Origin: Rhodobacterales bacterium
GTDB taxonomy: Bacteria > Pseudomonadota > Alphaproteobacteria > Rhodobacterales > Rhodobacteraceae
Direction: 5' to 3'
NCBI GenBank assembly: GCA_013298675.1
Contig: JAAFIJ010000128.1
Location: forward strand, 1 to 7,457
Length of the DNA stretch: 7,457 nt
The notes under the pieces are model-generated. The model searched no databases and was not told the origin of the DNA. It saw nothing but the letters and a program-made list of their open reading frames with translations. Position 1 is the first letter of the stretch. The number at the start of each line of letters is the position of its first letter. A program made the translations under genes and the position numbers. Of this stretch, positions 1 through 6,386 are shown in pieces.

Positions 1-53
1 GGCTTATCGCTGGCGGAACGGGGCGTCAATCAAGGTGCCACAGGAGTTTTTTG
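1..53. other. Leader of the rhomboid-like gene or tail of an upstream gene
   Basis: All three plus-strand frames are open through this short stretch, so coding potential cannot be decided from the window. One frame, read from base 1, ends in a TGA at 52-54 that overlaps the ATG of the next gene by one base (TGATG). That is the arrangement expected if an upstream gene were co-translated with it, but the 17 visible residues are not recognisable. The only confident element is the ribosome binding site at 42-46. No promoter was recognised. Confidence 0.25.
42..46 (+). promoter_or_regulatory. Ribosome binding site of the rhomboid-like gene
   Basis: AGGAG lies seven bases before the ATG at 54. It decides between the TTG at 51 and the ATG at 54, which are adjacent codons in the same frame. 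The ATG is the conventional codon and has the better spacing, so the protein is taken as 231 residues. Confidence 0.7.
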
Positions 54-749
54 ATGCAAGACCACAATGCGCCCCCTTTGAACCCTTTGCCGCCCGTTGT
101 TTGGCTGTTGGCCTTGCCAATGATCGCGGTAGAGCTGGTGTTAAGTTTGGGCGAGGCGGGCGTGGTCGGTGGCCCGAATGCGATTGGTTGGCGGATTTCG
201 CTGTTTCAAAGACTCGCATTTTCGCCTGACCTGATGCGCGAAATGATCGAGTCGTCACGCTATCCAATTCAGGGCTTGTGGCGCTTTGTCAGTTATCTGT
301 TCATCCACGGTGACGTCACCCATGCAGCCTTTGCCGTTGTGATCCTTTTGGCCTTGGGCAAATACGTGGGCGAGGTTTTCCGCTGGTGGGCGGTGCTTGT
401 CGTGTTTTTCGGCGCGGCGATCGTCGGCGCGCTTGTGATGGGGGCGGTGCCTGCCATCAAGGCGCCGCTCTTTGGGTCATACCCGGGGAATTACGGGCTG
501 ATCGGCGCCTTTACCTTTTTGCTTTGGGTGCGGCTTGCGGGCACGGGCCTTAATCAGTTGCGCGCCTTTACGATGATTGGATTTTTGCTGTTCGGGCAAA
601 TGCTGTTTGGCATCCTTTTCGGTGGCGGCTGGGAATGGGTGGCCGATATCGCGGGGTTCTGTGCCGGGTTTCTTTTGTCGTTTGTGGTTAGCCCCGGTGG
701 ATGGGCGCGGGTCAAGGCGCGTCTGCGCGAACGCAAAAGCGGGTACTAA
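54..749 (+). CDS. Rhomboid-family membrane protein, predicted catalytically inactive
   Basis: A 231-residue polytopic inner-membrane protein of the rhomboid fold with about six hydrophobic segments (near residues 14-33, 78-102, 111-132, 145-162, 171-189 and 194-212) and a basic cytoplasmic tail (219-228). Scaffold motifs align with E. coli GlpG. H85 and H90 match the HxxxxH of TM2, residues 145-151 match the GxSG region of TM4, and ADIAG (197-201) matches the AHIAG of TM6. The three functional positions are changed: Asn of the oxyanion hole is A94, the nucleophile Ser is Y147 (G-N-Y-G), and the base His is D198. I read these codons directly (GCC 333-335, TAC 492-494, GAT 645-647) in an intact frame. 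An active protease is therefore unlikely. By analogy with iRhoms and derlins it may bind membrane proteins without cutting them, which is inference. It converges on murJ with a 28-base gap. Confidence 0.85.
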   Translation: MQDHNAPPLNPLPPVVWLLALPMIAVELVLSLGEAGVVGGPNAIGWRISLFQRLAFSPDLMREMIESSRYPIQGLWRFVSYLFIHGDVTHAAFAVVILLALGKYVGEVFRWWAVLVVFFGAAIVGALVMGAVPAIKAPLFGSYPGNYGLIGAFTFLLWVRLAGTGLNQLRAFTMIGFLLFGQMLFGILFGGGWEWVADIAGFCAGFLLSFVVSPGGWARVKARLRERKSGY

Positions 750-777
750 GCGGAAGTTCCCCCTTTAAAGGCGCGTC
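750..777. other. Convergent spacer between rhomboid-like gene and murJ
   Basis: The 28 bases between two convergent stop codons contain two short palindromes, GGAAGTTCC at 752-760 and CCTTTAAAGG at 762-771. Neither has both a GC-rich stem with a loop and a T-run, so I do not call an intrinsic terminator on either strand. Transcription from each side may end by Rho or by read-through into the opposing gene. Confidence 0.4.
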
Positions 778-2319
778 TCAACCCCTGCGCCGCAAGGATT
801 TGAAATCTGACAGCTTGAACGCCCCCAAGGCAGCACCAGCGGCGAAATAGCTGATGATGCCTGCCGCAATCAGGGCAGTCAGTGCCGGGAAGCGCCAACC
901 ACGCGTCTTGATAGCTGCGTCGCAAATATCTGCCCCAAACCACAAGACGACGCCCATGACAGCCGTAGCGAGCAGGATACGGGGCAGACGGTGGCGAAAG
1001 CGCGCGTCAAACCGGGCCTCGTCCCCCATGTTGCGCGCGCCCCACCACAGCTGAGCGACCATGATCCAGCCTGCCAAGGTTGTGGCCAAAGCCGCAGCGG
1101 CAAAGCCGATGATCGGCATCAACCCGATGGCAATCGCGGCGTTCACCACCATGGAAATCACTGCATAGCGGAACGGGCGGCGGGTGTCTTCACGGGCGTA
1201 AAACAGCGGCTGCAACACTTTATGCAGCACAAATGCAGGCAATCCTGCACCGTAAATCGCCAAGGCAAGAGCCGTCGCCGCCGTGTCGTCCGCGCCGAAC
1301 GCGCCGCGCTCATACAAAACGCGGGTCAAGGGCACCGCAATCACCATCAGCGCCATCGCGGCAGGCAACGTCAAAGCAAGGGCAAATTCGGTCCCACGGT
1401 TGAAACTCGCGCGGCCACCTTCGCTGTCGCCCGCGCGCAATCTGCGAGACAAATCGGGCAAAAGGACCGTGCCAATTGCAATTCCCACAACCCCCAAGGG
1501 CAACTGATACAAACGGTCGGCATAACTAAGCCACGAAATCGCCCCCAAAGTGTCAGAAGCAACTTGCCGACCAACCAGCAAGTTTATTTGCACAACGCCG
1601 CCAGCCAAAATCGCAGGCCCCGCAATCCAGGCCAAGCGGCGCAAATCGGGCGTCAGGCGCGGCCAACGAAAGGCCGTCCGGAACCCCAGTTTGCGCGCCG
1701 ATATCCACGTAAAGGCCAGTTGGATGATCCCTGTCACAGGAACCGTCCATGCAAGGGTGGTGCCCATATCCCAGCCCGCCCAAACCGCCAACAACATCGC
1801 GGCGATAAAGATCAGGTTCATCAAGATCGGCACGAAACCGGCTTCGGTAAAGTGCCCATAGGCGTTCAGCACCCCTGACAGCAAGGCTACAAGGCTGATG
1901 AAAAAGATGTAGCAAAAGGTGATCTGACCAAAGCCTACCGCCAGATCGTACCGCGCATCGCCGACGAACCCTGATGCCATTGCCCAGACCAGCCACGGCA
2001 TTGCCAGTGTGCCGATGATTGAAAACACAAACAACAGCGCTGCCATGCCGTTGAAGGCATCTTGTGCAAAGGCCTCGGGTTCCTCTCCGCTTTCCAGTTT
2101 CTTGGCGAACATTGGCACAAAGGCCTGATTGAACGCGCCCTCGGCGAAAAATCTGCGAAACATGTTGGGCAGGGAAAACGCCACGTTAAACGCGTCGGCA
2201 ATGGGGCCCGCACCAAGATAGTTTGCCATCATCATATCGCGGGCAAACCCTGCGCCACGTGACAGCAACGTCCAGCCGCCCACGGTCAGGATGTTGCGCA
2301 TCAGGCTGATAGGTTTCAC
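778..2319 (-). CDS. murJ: Lipid II flippase MurJ (MviN)
   Basis: MurJ moves undecaprenyl-linked lipid II from the cytoplasmic to the periplasmic face of the inner membrane for peptidoglycan polymerisation. The 513-residue product has the family length and many hydrophobic segments consistent with 14 transmembrane helices of the MOP superfamily. The N-terminal signature is clear: SRGAGFARD (20-28), ADAF (41-44) and RRFFAEGAF (55-63). With a +3 offset to E. coli, the essential Arg18, Arg24, Asp39 and Arg52 correspond to R21, R27, D42 and R55. The central ADRLYQLP (267-274) keeps the Asp-Arg pair of E. coli D269-R270, but the following acidic residue (E273) is Q272. FYAREDTRRP (373-382) is another conserved loop. 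The start is GTG at 2319-2317, inside the end of glnD (GTGA overlap). An ATG at 2301 would give a protein six residues shorter, but the GTG form has the usual MKPI-type N-terminus. The tail is basic (LRRRG). No damage is seen. Confidence 0.95.
   Translation of the reverse strand: MKPISLMRNILTVGGWTLLSRGAGFARDMMMANYLGAGPIADAFNVAFSLPNMFRRFFAEGAFNQAFVPMFAKKLESGEEPEAFAQDAFNGMAALLFVFSIIGTLAMPWLVWAMASGFVGDARYDLAVGFGQITFCYIFFISLVALLSGVLNAYGHFTEAGFVPILMNLIFIAAMLLAVWAGWDMGTTLAWTVPVTGIIQLAFTWISARKLGFRTAFRWPRLTPDLRRLAWIAGPAILAGGVVQINLLVGRQVASDTLGAISWLSYADRLYQLPLGVVGIAIGTVLLPDLSRRLRAGDSEGGRASFNRGTEFALALTLPAAMALMVIAVPLTRVLYERGAFGADDTAATALALAIYGAGLPAFVLHKVLQPLFYAREDTRRPFRYAVISMVVNAAIAIGLMPIIGFAAAALATTLAGWIMVAQLWWGARNMGDEARFDARFRHRLPRILLATAVMGVVLWFGADICDAAIKTRGWRFPALTALIAAGIISYFAAGAALGAFKLSDFKSLRRRG
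2316..2319 (-). promoter_or_regulatory. GTGA stop/start overlap coupling glnD to murJ
   Basis: The TGA that ends glnD (2318-2316) shares bases with the GTG that starts murJ (2319-2317). A purine-rich AAAGGG within the last glnD codons lies about seven bases before the GTG and can serve as ribosome binding site. This geometry implies termination-reinitiation coupling on one mRNA. Confidence 0.75.
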
Positions 2320-5087
2320 GTATGTGCCCTTTCGGCGCCTTCAGCGATCGCTTGACGCAGTTTCTTGTCCAACACCTCTTGGCGGCTTTTGGCGTGAAGT
2401 TTCAAGCCAAACATGTCTTTGACATAGAACGCATCCACAACCTGCGCTCCGTAGGTCGCAATCACGGCAGAGGCGATGTAGATGTTGGAGGTGGCCAACG
2501 TGCGTGTCAGATCAAATAACAGTCCGGGTCGGTCGCGGGTATCGACCTCAATGATCGTGTAAATTTCAGAGCCTTCATTATCAAACGTGATGTGGGTCGG
2601 AAACCGGAACTCGCGTTCGCGCTTTTTGACCTTGTCTCGGCCAGCAAGGGCGTCGCGGGCCACCAACTCGCCTTTGAGGGTGCGTTCAATCATTTGGCGC
2701 AGACGTGGCAGTTTGGCGATTTCATAGGGTTTGCCGTCAGAGTCCTGAATCCAGAAAACAGGCGTCGCATACCCGTCCTTAGAGGTGTAGGTGCGCGCGT
2801 CAACGACGTTTGCACCTACAAGGGCCAAGGCCCCGGCAAGGCGCGAAAAAATGCCCGGATGATCGGCAAGCGCAAAGCAAGCGCGCGTCGCGTCACGTTC
2901 GGGTTCCGGATGCAGATCGATGCGAATTTCGTCATCGGGCAAATCGCGAAGCAGTCGGGCAAATATCTCTTGCGTGTCGGTGGACAGGCCTTGCCAGTAA
3001 GGCGCGTAATGGCGCGAGGTTTCGTGCCGGATGTCCTTGGTGTCCCACTCCACAAGCCGTTTGCGCAGTGCGGACTTGGCCTCGTCCTCACGCTTTTCGC
3101 TGTTCACATTTTCAAGACCACCCTCGAGCGCCTCTGTGGTGATCGAATGCAACTGGCGCAGCAACATGGCTTTCCAGTTGTTCCAAGTGCCCGGACCCAC
3201 GCCGCGAATGTCACAGACGGTTAGCACGGTCAGCAAATCAAGCCGCTTGCGGGTTTTTACCGCCTTGGCAAAGTCGCGTACCGTCCGCGGATCCCCGATA
3301 TCGCGTTTTTGCGCCATGTCGGACATCAAAAGATGATAGCGCACCAACCATTCGACGGTTTCAGTTTCTTCTTGGTCCAAACCCAAACGCGGGGCGATGC
3401 GCCGAGCGATTTGCGCGCCAATAATCGAATGGTCCTCGGGGCGGCCCTTGCCGATGTCATGCAACAGCAGGGCAACAAAAATGACCTTGCGGTTGACCCC
3501 CGCCTTTAGGATCGACGAAGACAAAGGCAAGTCTTCGATCAATTCCTCACGCTCAATTTGCGCCAAGACAGAGATTGTCTGAATGATGTGCTCGTCCACC
3601 GTGTAGTGGTGGTAGACGTTGAACTGCATCATCGCCACGATGTTTTCAAATTCGGGGATAAAGGCAGAAAGCACGCCCAATTCGTTCATGCGGCGCAGAG
3701 CGCGTTCCGGGTTGCCATGTTTCAACAACAGGTCGATGAAAATGCGTATGGCCTCGGGATCTGTGCGCATCCCTTCGTCGATCAGATCAAGGTTTTGGGC
3801 GATCAGGCGCATGATGTTGGGATGCAGCAGGTAACCAGAGCGCAACGCCTCTTCAAAGGCGCGCAGCAAGTTCAGCTTGTCAGACAGAAATGCCGCTGCA
3901 TCCGAGGCGTCGATGCGGCCCTGCACCAACTTAAATCCGGGGCGCACTTTCTTGCGTGTGAACAGCCCATATAGCCGCGCCTCTGTTTTGACGTGGCGCG
4001 CCTCTAGCTGCGTCAGGAAAACCCGGGTCAAGTCACCTACTCGGGTGGCGTGACGGAAATAGTCTTGCATGAACTGTTCAACGGCGCGTCGCCCGGCGCT
4101 GTCCTTATAACCCATCCGGCTGGCGACTTCGACCTGCAGATCAAAGGTCAGCTGATCCGTCGCACGCCCGGTCACATAGTGCATATGGCACCGGGCTGAC
4201 CAAAGGAAACTCTCGGCCCGGGCAAAGGTTTCATATTCTTCGCGGTTCAAAAGCCCTGCTGCAACCAAGCCCTCTGACGATTGCACGCGGTGCAGATACT
4301 TGCCGATCCAATACAGGGTTTGAAGGTCGCGCAGCCCGCCTTTTGCCTCTTTGACATTGGGTTCCAACACATACCGTTGCCCACCTTGGCGTTTGTGCCG
4401 TTCGGCGCGCTCTGCCAGTTTGGCCTCGATGAATTCACGACCCGTGGATTTGAACAGCTCAGACCACAGCTTTTCGTCCAGTTCGCGCGCCAAAGGGGCG
4501 TGGCCCGAGATAAAGCGATGTTCCAAAAGAGCGGTTCGGATGGTGATATCTTCGCGTCCCAAACGGATGCAATCGGCGACCGTGCGACTGGCGTGGCCGA
4601 CCTTTAGCTTCAGGTCCCAAAGGATATAGAGCATCGTTTCAATCACGCTCTCCGCCCATGGGGTGATTTTCCATGGGGTCAGGAAAAGCAGGTCGACATC
4701 GGAATGCGGCGCCATTTCATTGCGGCCATAACCGCCCACAGCGAACACCGCGATGCGTTCGTATTCGGTCGGGCTGGGCAATGGATGCAAGTGGTGCTGT
4801 GTGATGTTCAGGGCCGCGATCACCAGACAGTCGGTCAAATAGGATTGCGCCGTGATCAACCTGCGTGAGGCGGTCGGATGATCGGTAAACGCCGCGAGCA
4901 AAAGCGCGTTTGCGCGAGCTTTGGCTGTGACCAAGTGGCGCACAACTGTCGCTCTTGCTGCCTTTGCATCGGTCATATCCGCCAGATCAGCCACGATCTC
5001 AATCTGCAGCTGCGCCAGATCAATCAGCTCTGTCGGTTCAACCAGCAGATCCACGGGCAGCGTTGATACCAAGCCTTGCTTTATCAT
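2316..5087 (-). CDS. glnD: Bifunctional PII uridylyltransferase / uridylyl-removing enzyme
   Basis: GlnD is the cytoplasmic glutamine sensor. It uridylylates PII proteins (GlnB/GlnK) when glutamine is low and removes UMP when it is high, setting glutamine synthetase adenylylation and NtrBC output. All family domains are present in order in 923 residues, close to the E. coli length of 890. The nucleotidyltransferase core has GGYGRNE (118-124) and the metal-binding SDVD (129-132). The GlnD linker domain contains LEPNVKEAKGGLRDLQ (241-256). The HD hydrolase domain has H500, LLHDIGKG (541-548, H543-D544), H553 and YHLLMSDMA (584-592). ACT domain 1 starts near ALADHPGIF (739-747) and ACT domain 2 near VDTRDRPGLLFDL (848-860). 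No catalytic residue is missing. The start ATG at 5087-5085 has no obvious Shine-Dalgarno sequence, and a four-codon mini-ORF overlaps it. The gene lies 41 bases after the lipoprotein gene and overlaps murJ by four bases. Confidence 0.97.
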   Translation of the reverse strand: MIKQGLVSTLPVDLLVEPTELIDLAQLQIEIVADLADMTDAKAARATVVRHLVTAKARANALLLAAFTDHPTASRRLITAQSYLTDCLVIAALNITQHHLHPLPSPTEYERIAVFAVGGYGRNEMAPHSDVDLLFLTPWKITPWAESVIETMLYILWDLKLKVGHASRTVADCIRLGREDITIRTALLEHRFISGHAPLARELDEKLWSELFKSTGREFIEAKLAERAERHKRQGGQRYVLEPNVKEAKGGLRDLQTLYWIGKYLHRVQSSEGLVAAGLLNREEYETFARAESFLWSARCHMHYVTGRATDQLTFDLQVEVASRMGYKDSAGRRAVEQFMQDYFRHATRVGDLTRVFLTQLEARHVKTEARLYGLFTRKKVRPGFKLVQGRIDASDAAAFLSDKLNLLRAFEEALRSGYLLHPNIMRLIAQNLDLIDEGMRTDPEAIRIFIDLLLKHGNPERALRRMNELGVLSAFIPEFENIVAMMQFNVYHHYTVDEHIIQTISVLAQIEREELIEDLPLSSSILKAGVNRKVIFVALLLHDIGKGRPEDHSIIGAQIARRIAPRLGLDQEETETVEWLVRYHLLMSDMAQKRDIGDPRTVRDFAKAVKTRKRLDLLTVLTVCDIRGVGPGTWNNWKAMLLRQLHSITTEALEGGLENVNSEKREDEAKSALRKRLVEWDTKDIRHETSRHYAPYWQGLSTDTQEIFARLLRDLPDDEIRIDLHPEPERDATRACFALADHPGIFSRLAGALALVGANVVDARTYTSKDGYATPVFWIQDSDGKPYEIAKLPRLRQMIERTLKGELVARDALAGRDKVKKREREFRFPTHITFDNEGSEIYTIIEVDTRDRPGLLFDLTRTLATSNIYIASAVIATYGAQVVDAFYVKDMFGLKLHAKSRQEVLDKKLRQAIAEGAERAHT
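4656..4679. repeat. Short direct repeat inside glnD
   Basis: CCATGGGGT occurs at 4656-4664 and again at 4671-4679, a period of 15 bases or five codons. On the coding strand it gives TPW-KI-TPW (GlnD residues 137-144), just after the SDVD metal site. The second TPW matches what I recall as the usual GlnD sequence in this loop. The first may be a small in-frame duplication or coincidence. Confidence 0.5.
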
Positions 5088-5098
5088 GGGCGTTTCAT
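5084..5098 (-). other. Four-codon mini-ORF overlapping the glnD start
   Basis: On the minus strand an ATG at 5098-5096 opens the frame Met-Lys-Arg-Pro-stop. Its TGA (5086-5084) overlaps the glnD ATG (5087-5085) as ATGA. The mini-ORF has no recognisable Shine-Dalgarno sequence of its own. It could reload ribosomes onto glnD, which also lacks a clear ribosome binding site, or be chance. No product is claimed. Confidence 0.2.
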
Positions 5099-5121
5099 GG
5101 GGCTGCGTTTCTTATGGCTGG

Positions 5122-5140
5122 GCCGGGATTAGAACCCGGC
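5122..5140 (-). repeat. Hairpin across the stop codon of the lipoprotein gene
   Basis: GCCGGG (5122-5127) and CCCGGC (5135-5140) form a perfect six-base-pair GC stem with a seven-base loop that contains the TAA stop (5131-5129). No T-run follows in the direction of transcription, so it is not a standard intrinsic terminator. It could slow or partly stop transcription, or protect an mRNA 3' end between the lipoprotein gene and glnD. The arm also resembles a tRNA T-arm, but no matching acceptor strand is found upstream, so I do not call a tRNA. Confidence 0.4.
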
Positions 5141-6295
5141 ACCGCCAAAGCTGCGGGGGGCCGGGTCGATGACAATCGCTTGGCCGTCGCTGACCCTTGC
5201 AATGGCAAGACCGCGTTCATTGGTACCATCGCCCCGCAGACGGAACACGCCATTGACGCCCACAAAGCCAGAGCCTTGGGTCAAAGCTTCACGCGTGACA
5301 ATGCCTGTAGTGCCTTGCTTTAACAGTGCGCCAATGGCTGCGATGCCGTCATAGGCAAGACCAGAGATCGGATGCGGTGGTTCAGAATAGGCCGCTTGAT
5401 AGCGCGACTGATACTGTGCGAACAGACCCGGGTCTGGCAGCGCAAAAATACCACCCTGCACGCCGGGCAACGACAAAGTCGCTGTCGGCACGTCCCAGCG
5501 TGTTAAGCCGACAAACTGAATTTGCGCTGATGTTACGCTTTGATCAGCAAGCATCTGGGTGATCAAGGGCAGGGCCCCTGCGGTGTCGGCGGTAAAGAAA
5601 ATCGCCTGCGCGCCGTTGCTTTTTGCCGCTGCCGCGATGACTGGCCCGGCCTGCACGATGCCGTTTTGGGAAAACTCATAGCCGTTGATCGCAACAACTT
5701 GTCCACCAGCGGCCGCAACCCCTTGTTCGGTTGCAGCACGACCAATTTGGCCCGCCGTATTCAAATCATGGACGATCATGATCTTGGATTTCCCGCTCCG
5801 CACGGCATAGCTTGCCAGACGATGGGCAGAGTTTGCAAAGGTAGGCCCAAGGACAAAGACGTTACCACCCGCGACATCGGTGTTGTTTGAAAATGACAAC
5901 ACGTTGATCCCGGATCCCTTGACCGCAAGACCTGCGGCGTTTGCTTCTTGGGCGTAAACTGGCCCAAGAATGATCTGCGCACCGTCATCAACCGCTTTGG
6001 ACGCCATCGCCGCGGCTTGGGAAGGTTGGCCCGCAGTGTTATAAACGCGCAGGTCGATTTGACTGTTGCCCAAATCCGAAATTGCCAGACGCGCGGCGTT
6101 TTGCAACGACGTCGCAAGCAGTTCGTCGCTGGCTTGTCCAGAACCGCCCGGCACCAAAAGGGCAATTTGCACTTTGCCGCCGCCAGCACCCGAAACGGGT
6201 GTTGTGGTTGGCGTACAGGCCGCCATGACCACAATCCCAAGGAGCGACACGATTTTGCCCATCGACTTGCGGGCCTGCAGCAAAACAGACAACAT
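5129..6295 (-). CDS. LppC/LpoA-like lipoprotein, penicillin-binding protein activator
   Basis: A 388-residue exported lipoprotein. The N-terminus is a type II signal peptide: basic residues R9, K10 and K14, a hydrophobic core 15-25, and a lipobox M-A-A-C with the modified cysteine at C27, followed by a Thr/Pro/Gly-rich linker (28-40). The rest (about 41-385) is a periplasmic-binding-protein type I fold as in branched-chain amino-acid receptors. It includes VQIALLVPG (42-50) and the IILGPVYAQEA segment (108-118) typical of the LppC/YraM family. E. coli LpoA has an N-terminal TPR domain in front of this fold and stimulates PBP1a from the outer membrane. Here only the C-terminal-type domain is present, so activation of a penicillin-binding protein is family-level inference. 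The start ATG at 6295-6293 has a good ribosome binding site (6302-6306); an internal ATG (M12) would also leave a usable signal peptide. It is divergent from rsmI and upstream of glnD-murJ. Confidence 0.85.
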   Translation of the reverse strand: MLSVLLQARKSMGKIVSLLGIVVMAACTPTTTPVSGAGGGKVQIALLVPGGSGQASDELLATSLQNAARLAISDLGNSQIDLRVYNTAGQPSQAAAMASKAVDDGAQIILGPVYAQEANAAGLAVKGSGINVLSFSNNTDVAGGNVFVLGPTFANSAHRLASYAVRSGKSKIMIVHDLNTAGQIGRAATEQGVAAAGGQVVAINGYEFSQNGIVQAGPVIAAAAKSNGAQAIFFTADTAGALPLITQMLADQSVTSAQIQFVGLTRWDVPTATLSLPGVQGGIFALPDPGLFAQYQSRYQAAYSEPPHPISGLAYDGIAAIGALLKQGTTGIVTREALTQGSGFVGVNGVFRLRGDGTNERGLAIARVSDGQAIVIDPAPRSFGGAGF

Positions 6296-6301
6296 GGAAA
6301 T

Positions 6302-6306
6302 TCCTC
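6302..6306 (-). promoter_or_regulatory. Ribosome binding site of the lppC-like gene
   Basis: On the minus strand GAGGA lies six bases before the ATG at 6295. It supports this start over the in-frame ATG eleven codons downstream. Confidence 0.65.
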
Positions 6307-6328
6307 ACCTGATGGGGACGCAACAACT

Positions 6329-6359
6329 TTGACAAAACCCTAAGCGTTTCGCCTATGGA
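6329..6359 (+). promoter_or_regulatory. Candidate sigma-70 promoter for rsmI
   Basis: A perfect -35 hexamer TTGACA sits at 6329-6334. The best -10 candidate is TATGGA at 6354-6359 (three of six matches to TATAAT) with a long 19-base spacer. The start of transcription would lie within about 25 bases of the rsmI GTG, leaving room for the ribosome binding site. The weak -10 lowers confidence. Confidence 0.35.
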
Positions 6360-6365
6360 TGTAAA
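6337..6365 (-). promoter_or_regulatory. Candidate sigma-70 promoter for the lppC-glnD-murJ block
   Basis: Read on the minus strand, TTTACA (6365-6360) and TAGGGT (6342-6337) are separated by 17 bases. They match five of six and three of six consensus positions. The transcript would start about 35 bases before the lipoprotein ATG. It overlaps the rsmI promoter candidate, so the two directions may compete for polymerase. Confidence 0.3.
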
Positions 6366-6371
6366 CTTGTC

Positions 6372-6379
6372 AGGAAAGG
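6372..6379 (+). promoter_or_regulatory. Ribosome binding site of rsmI
   Basis: AGGAAAGG ends seven bases before the GTG at 6387 and supports that codon as the rsmI start. The conserved methyltransferase fold begins about 16 residues later. Confidence 0.6.
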
Positions 6380-6386
6380 TTAAGAC

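Noticed and set aside
4..267. Minus-strand open frame of 87 codons at the left edge
   Set aside because: It overlaps the start of the rhomboid-like gene on the other strand and has a low-complexity Arg/Pro/Ala composition and no motif.
752..771. Palindromes in the convergent spacer as a bidirectional terminator
   Set aside because: Both are perfect short palindromes with essentially no loop and no flanking T-runs suited to either transcript, so they do not make a convincing intrinsic terminator.
991..1878. Long plus-strand open frame (295 codons) opposite murJ
   Set aside because: It lies entirely antisense to a clearly recognised MurJ. Its translation is rich in Arg, Gln, His and Pro with no hydrophobic core or known motif, as expected for a shadow frame in GC-rich DNA.
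2592..3224. Plus-strand open frame of 210 codons opposite glnD
   Set aside because: It is antisense to conserved GlnD ACT-domain and linker sequence, has no recognisable domain, and is explained by GC-driven absence of stops.
5115..5139. tRNA 3'-end-like stretch on the minus strand: a T-arm with loop TTCTAAT followed by a possible acceptor strand
   Set aside because: The loop has T where a purine is expected, no CCA follows, and no complementary acceptor strand or anticodon arm is found about 70 bases upstream. The bases also encode the end of the lipoprotein. Chance resemblance is the simplest reading.
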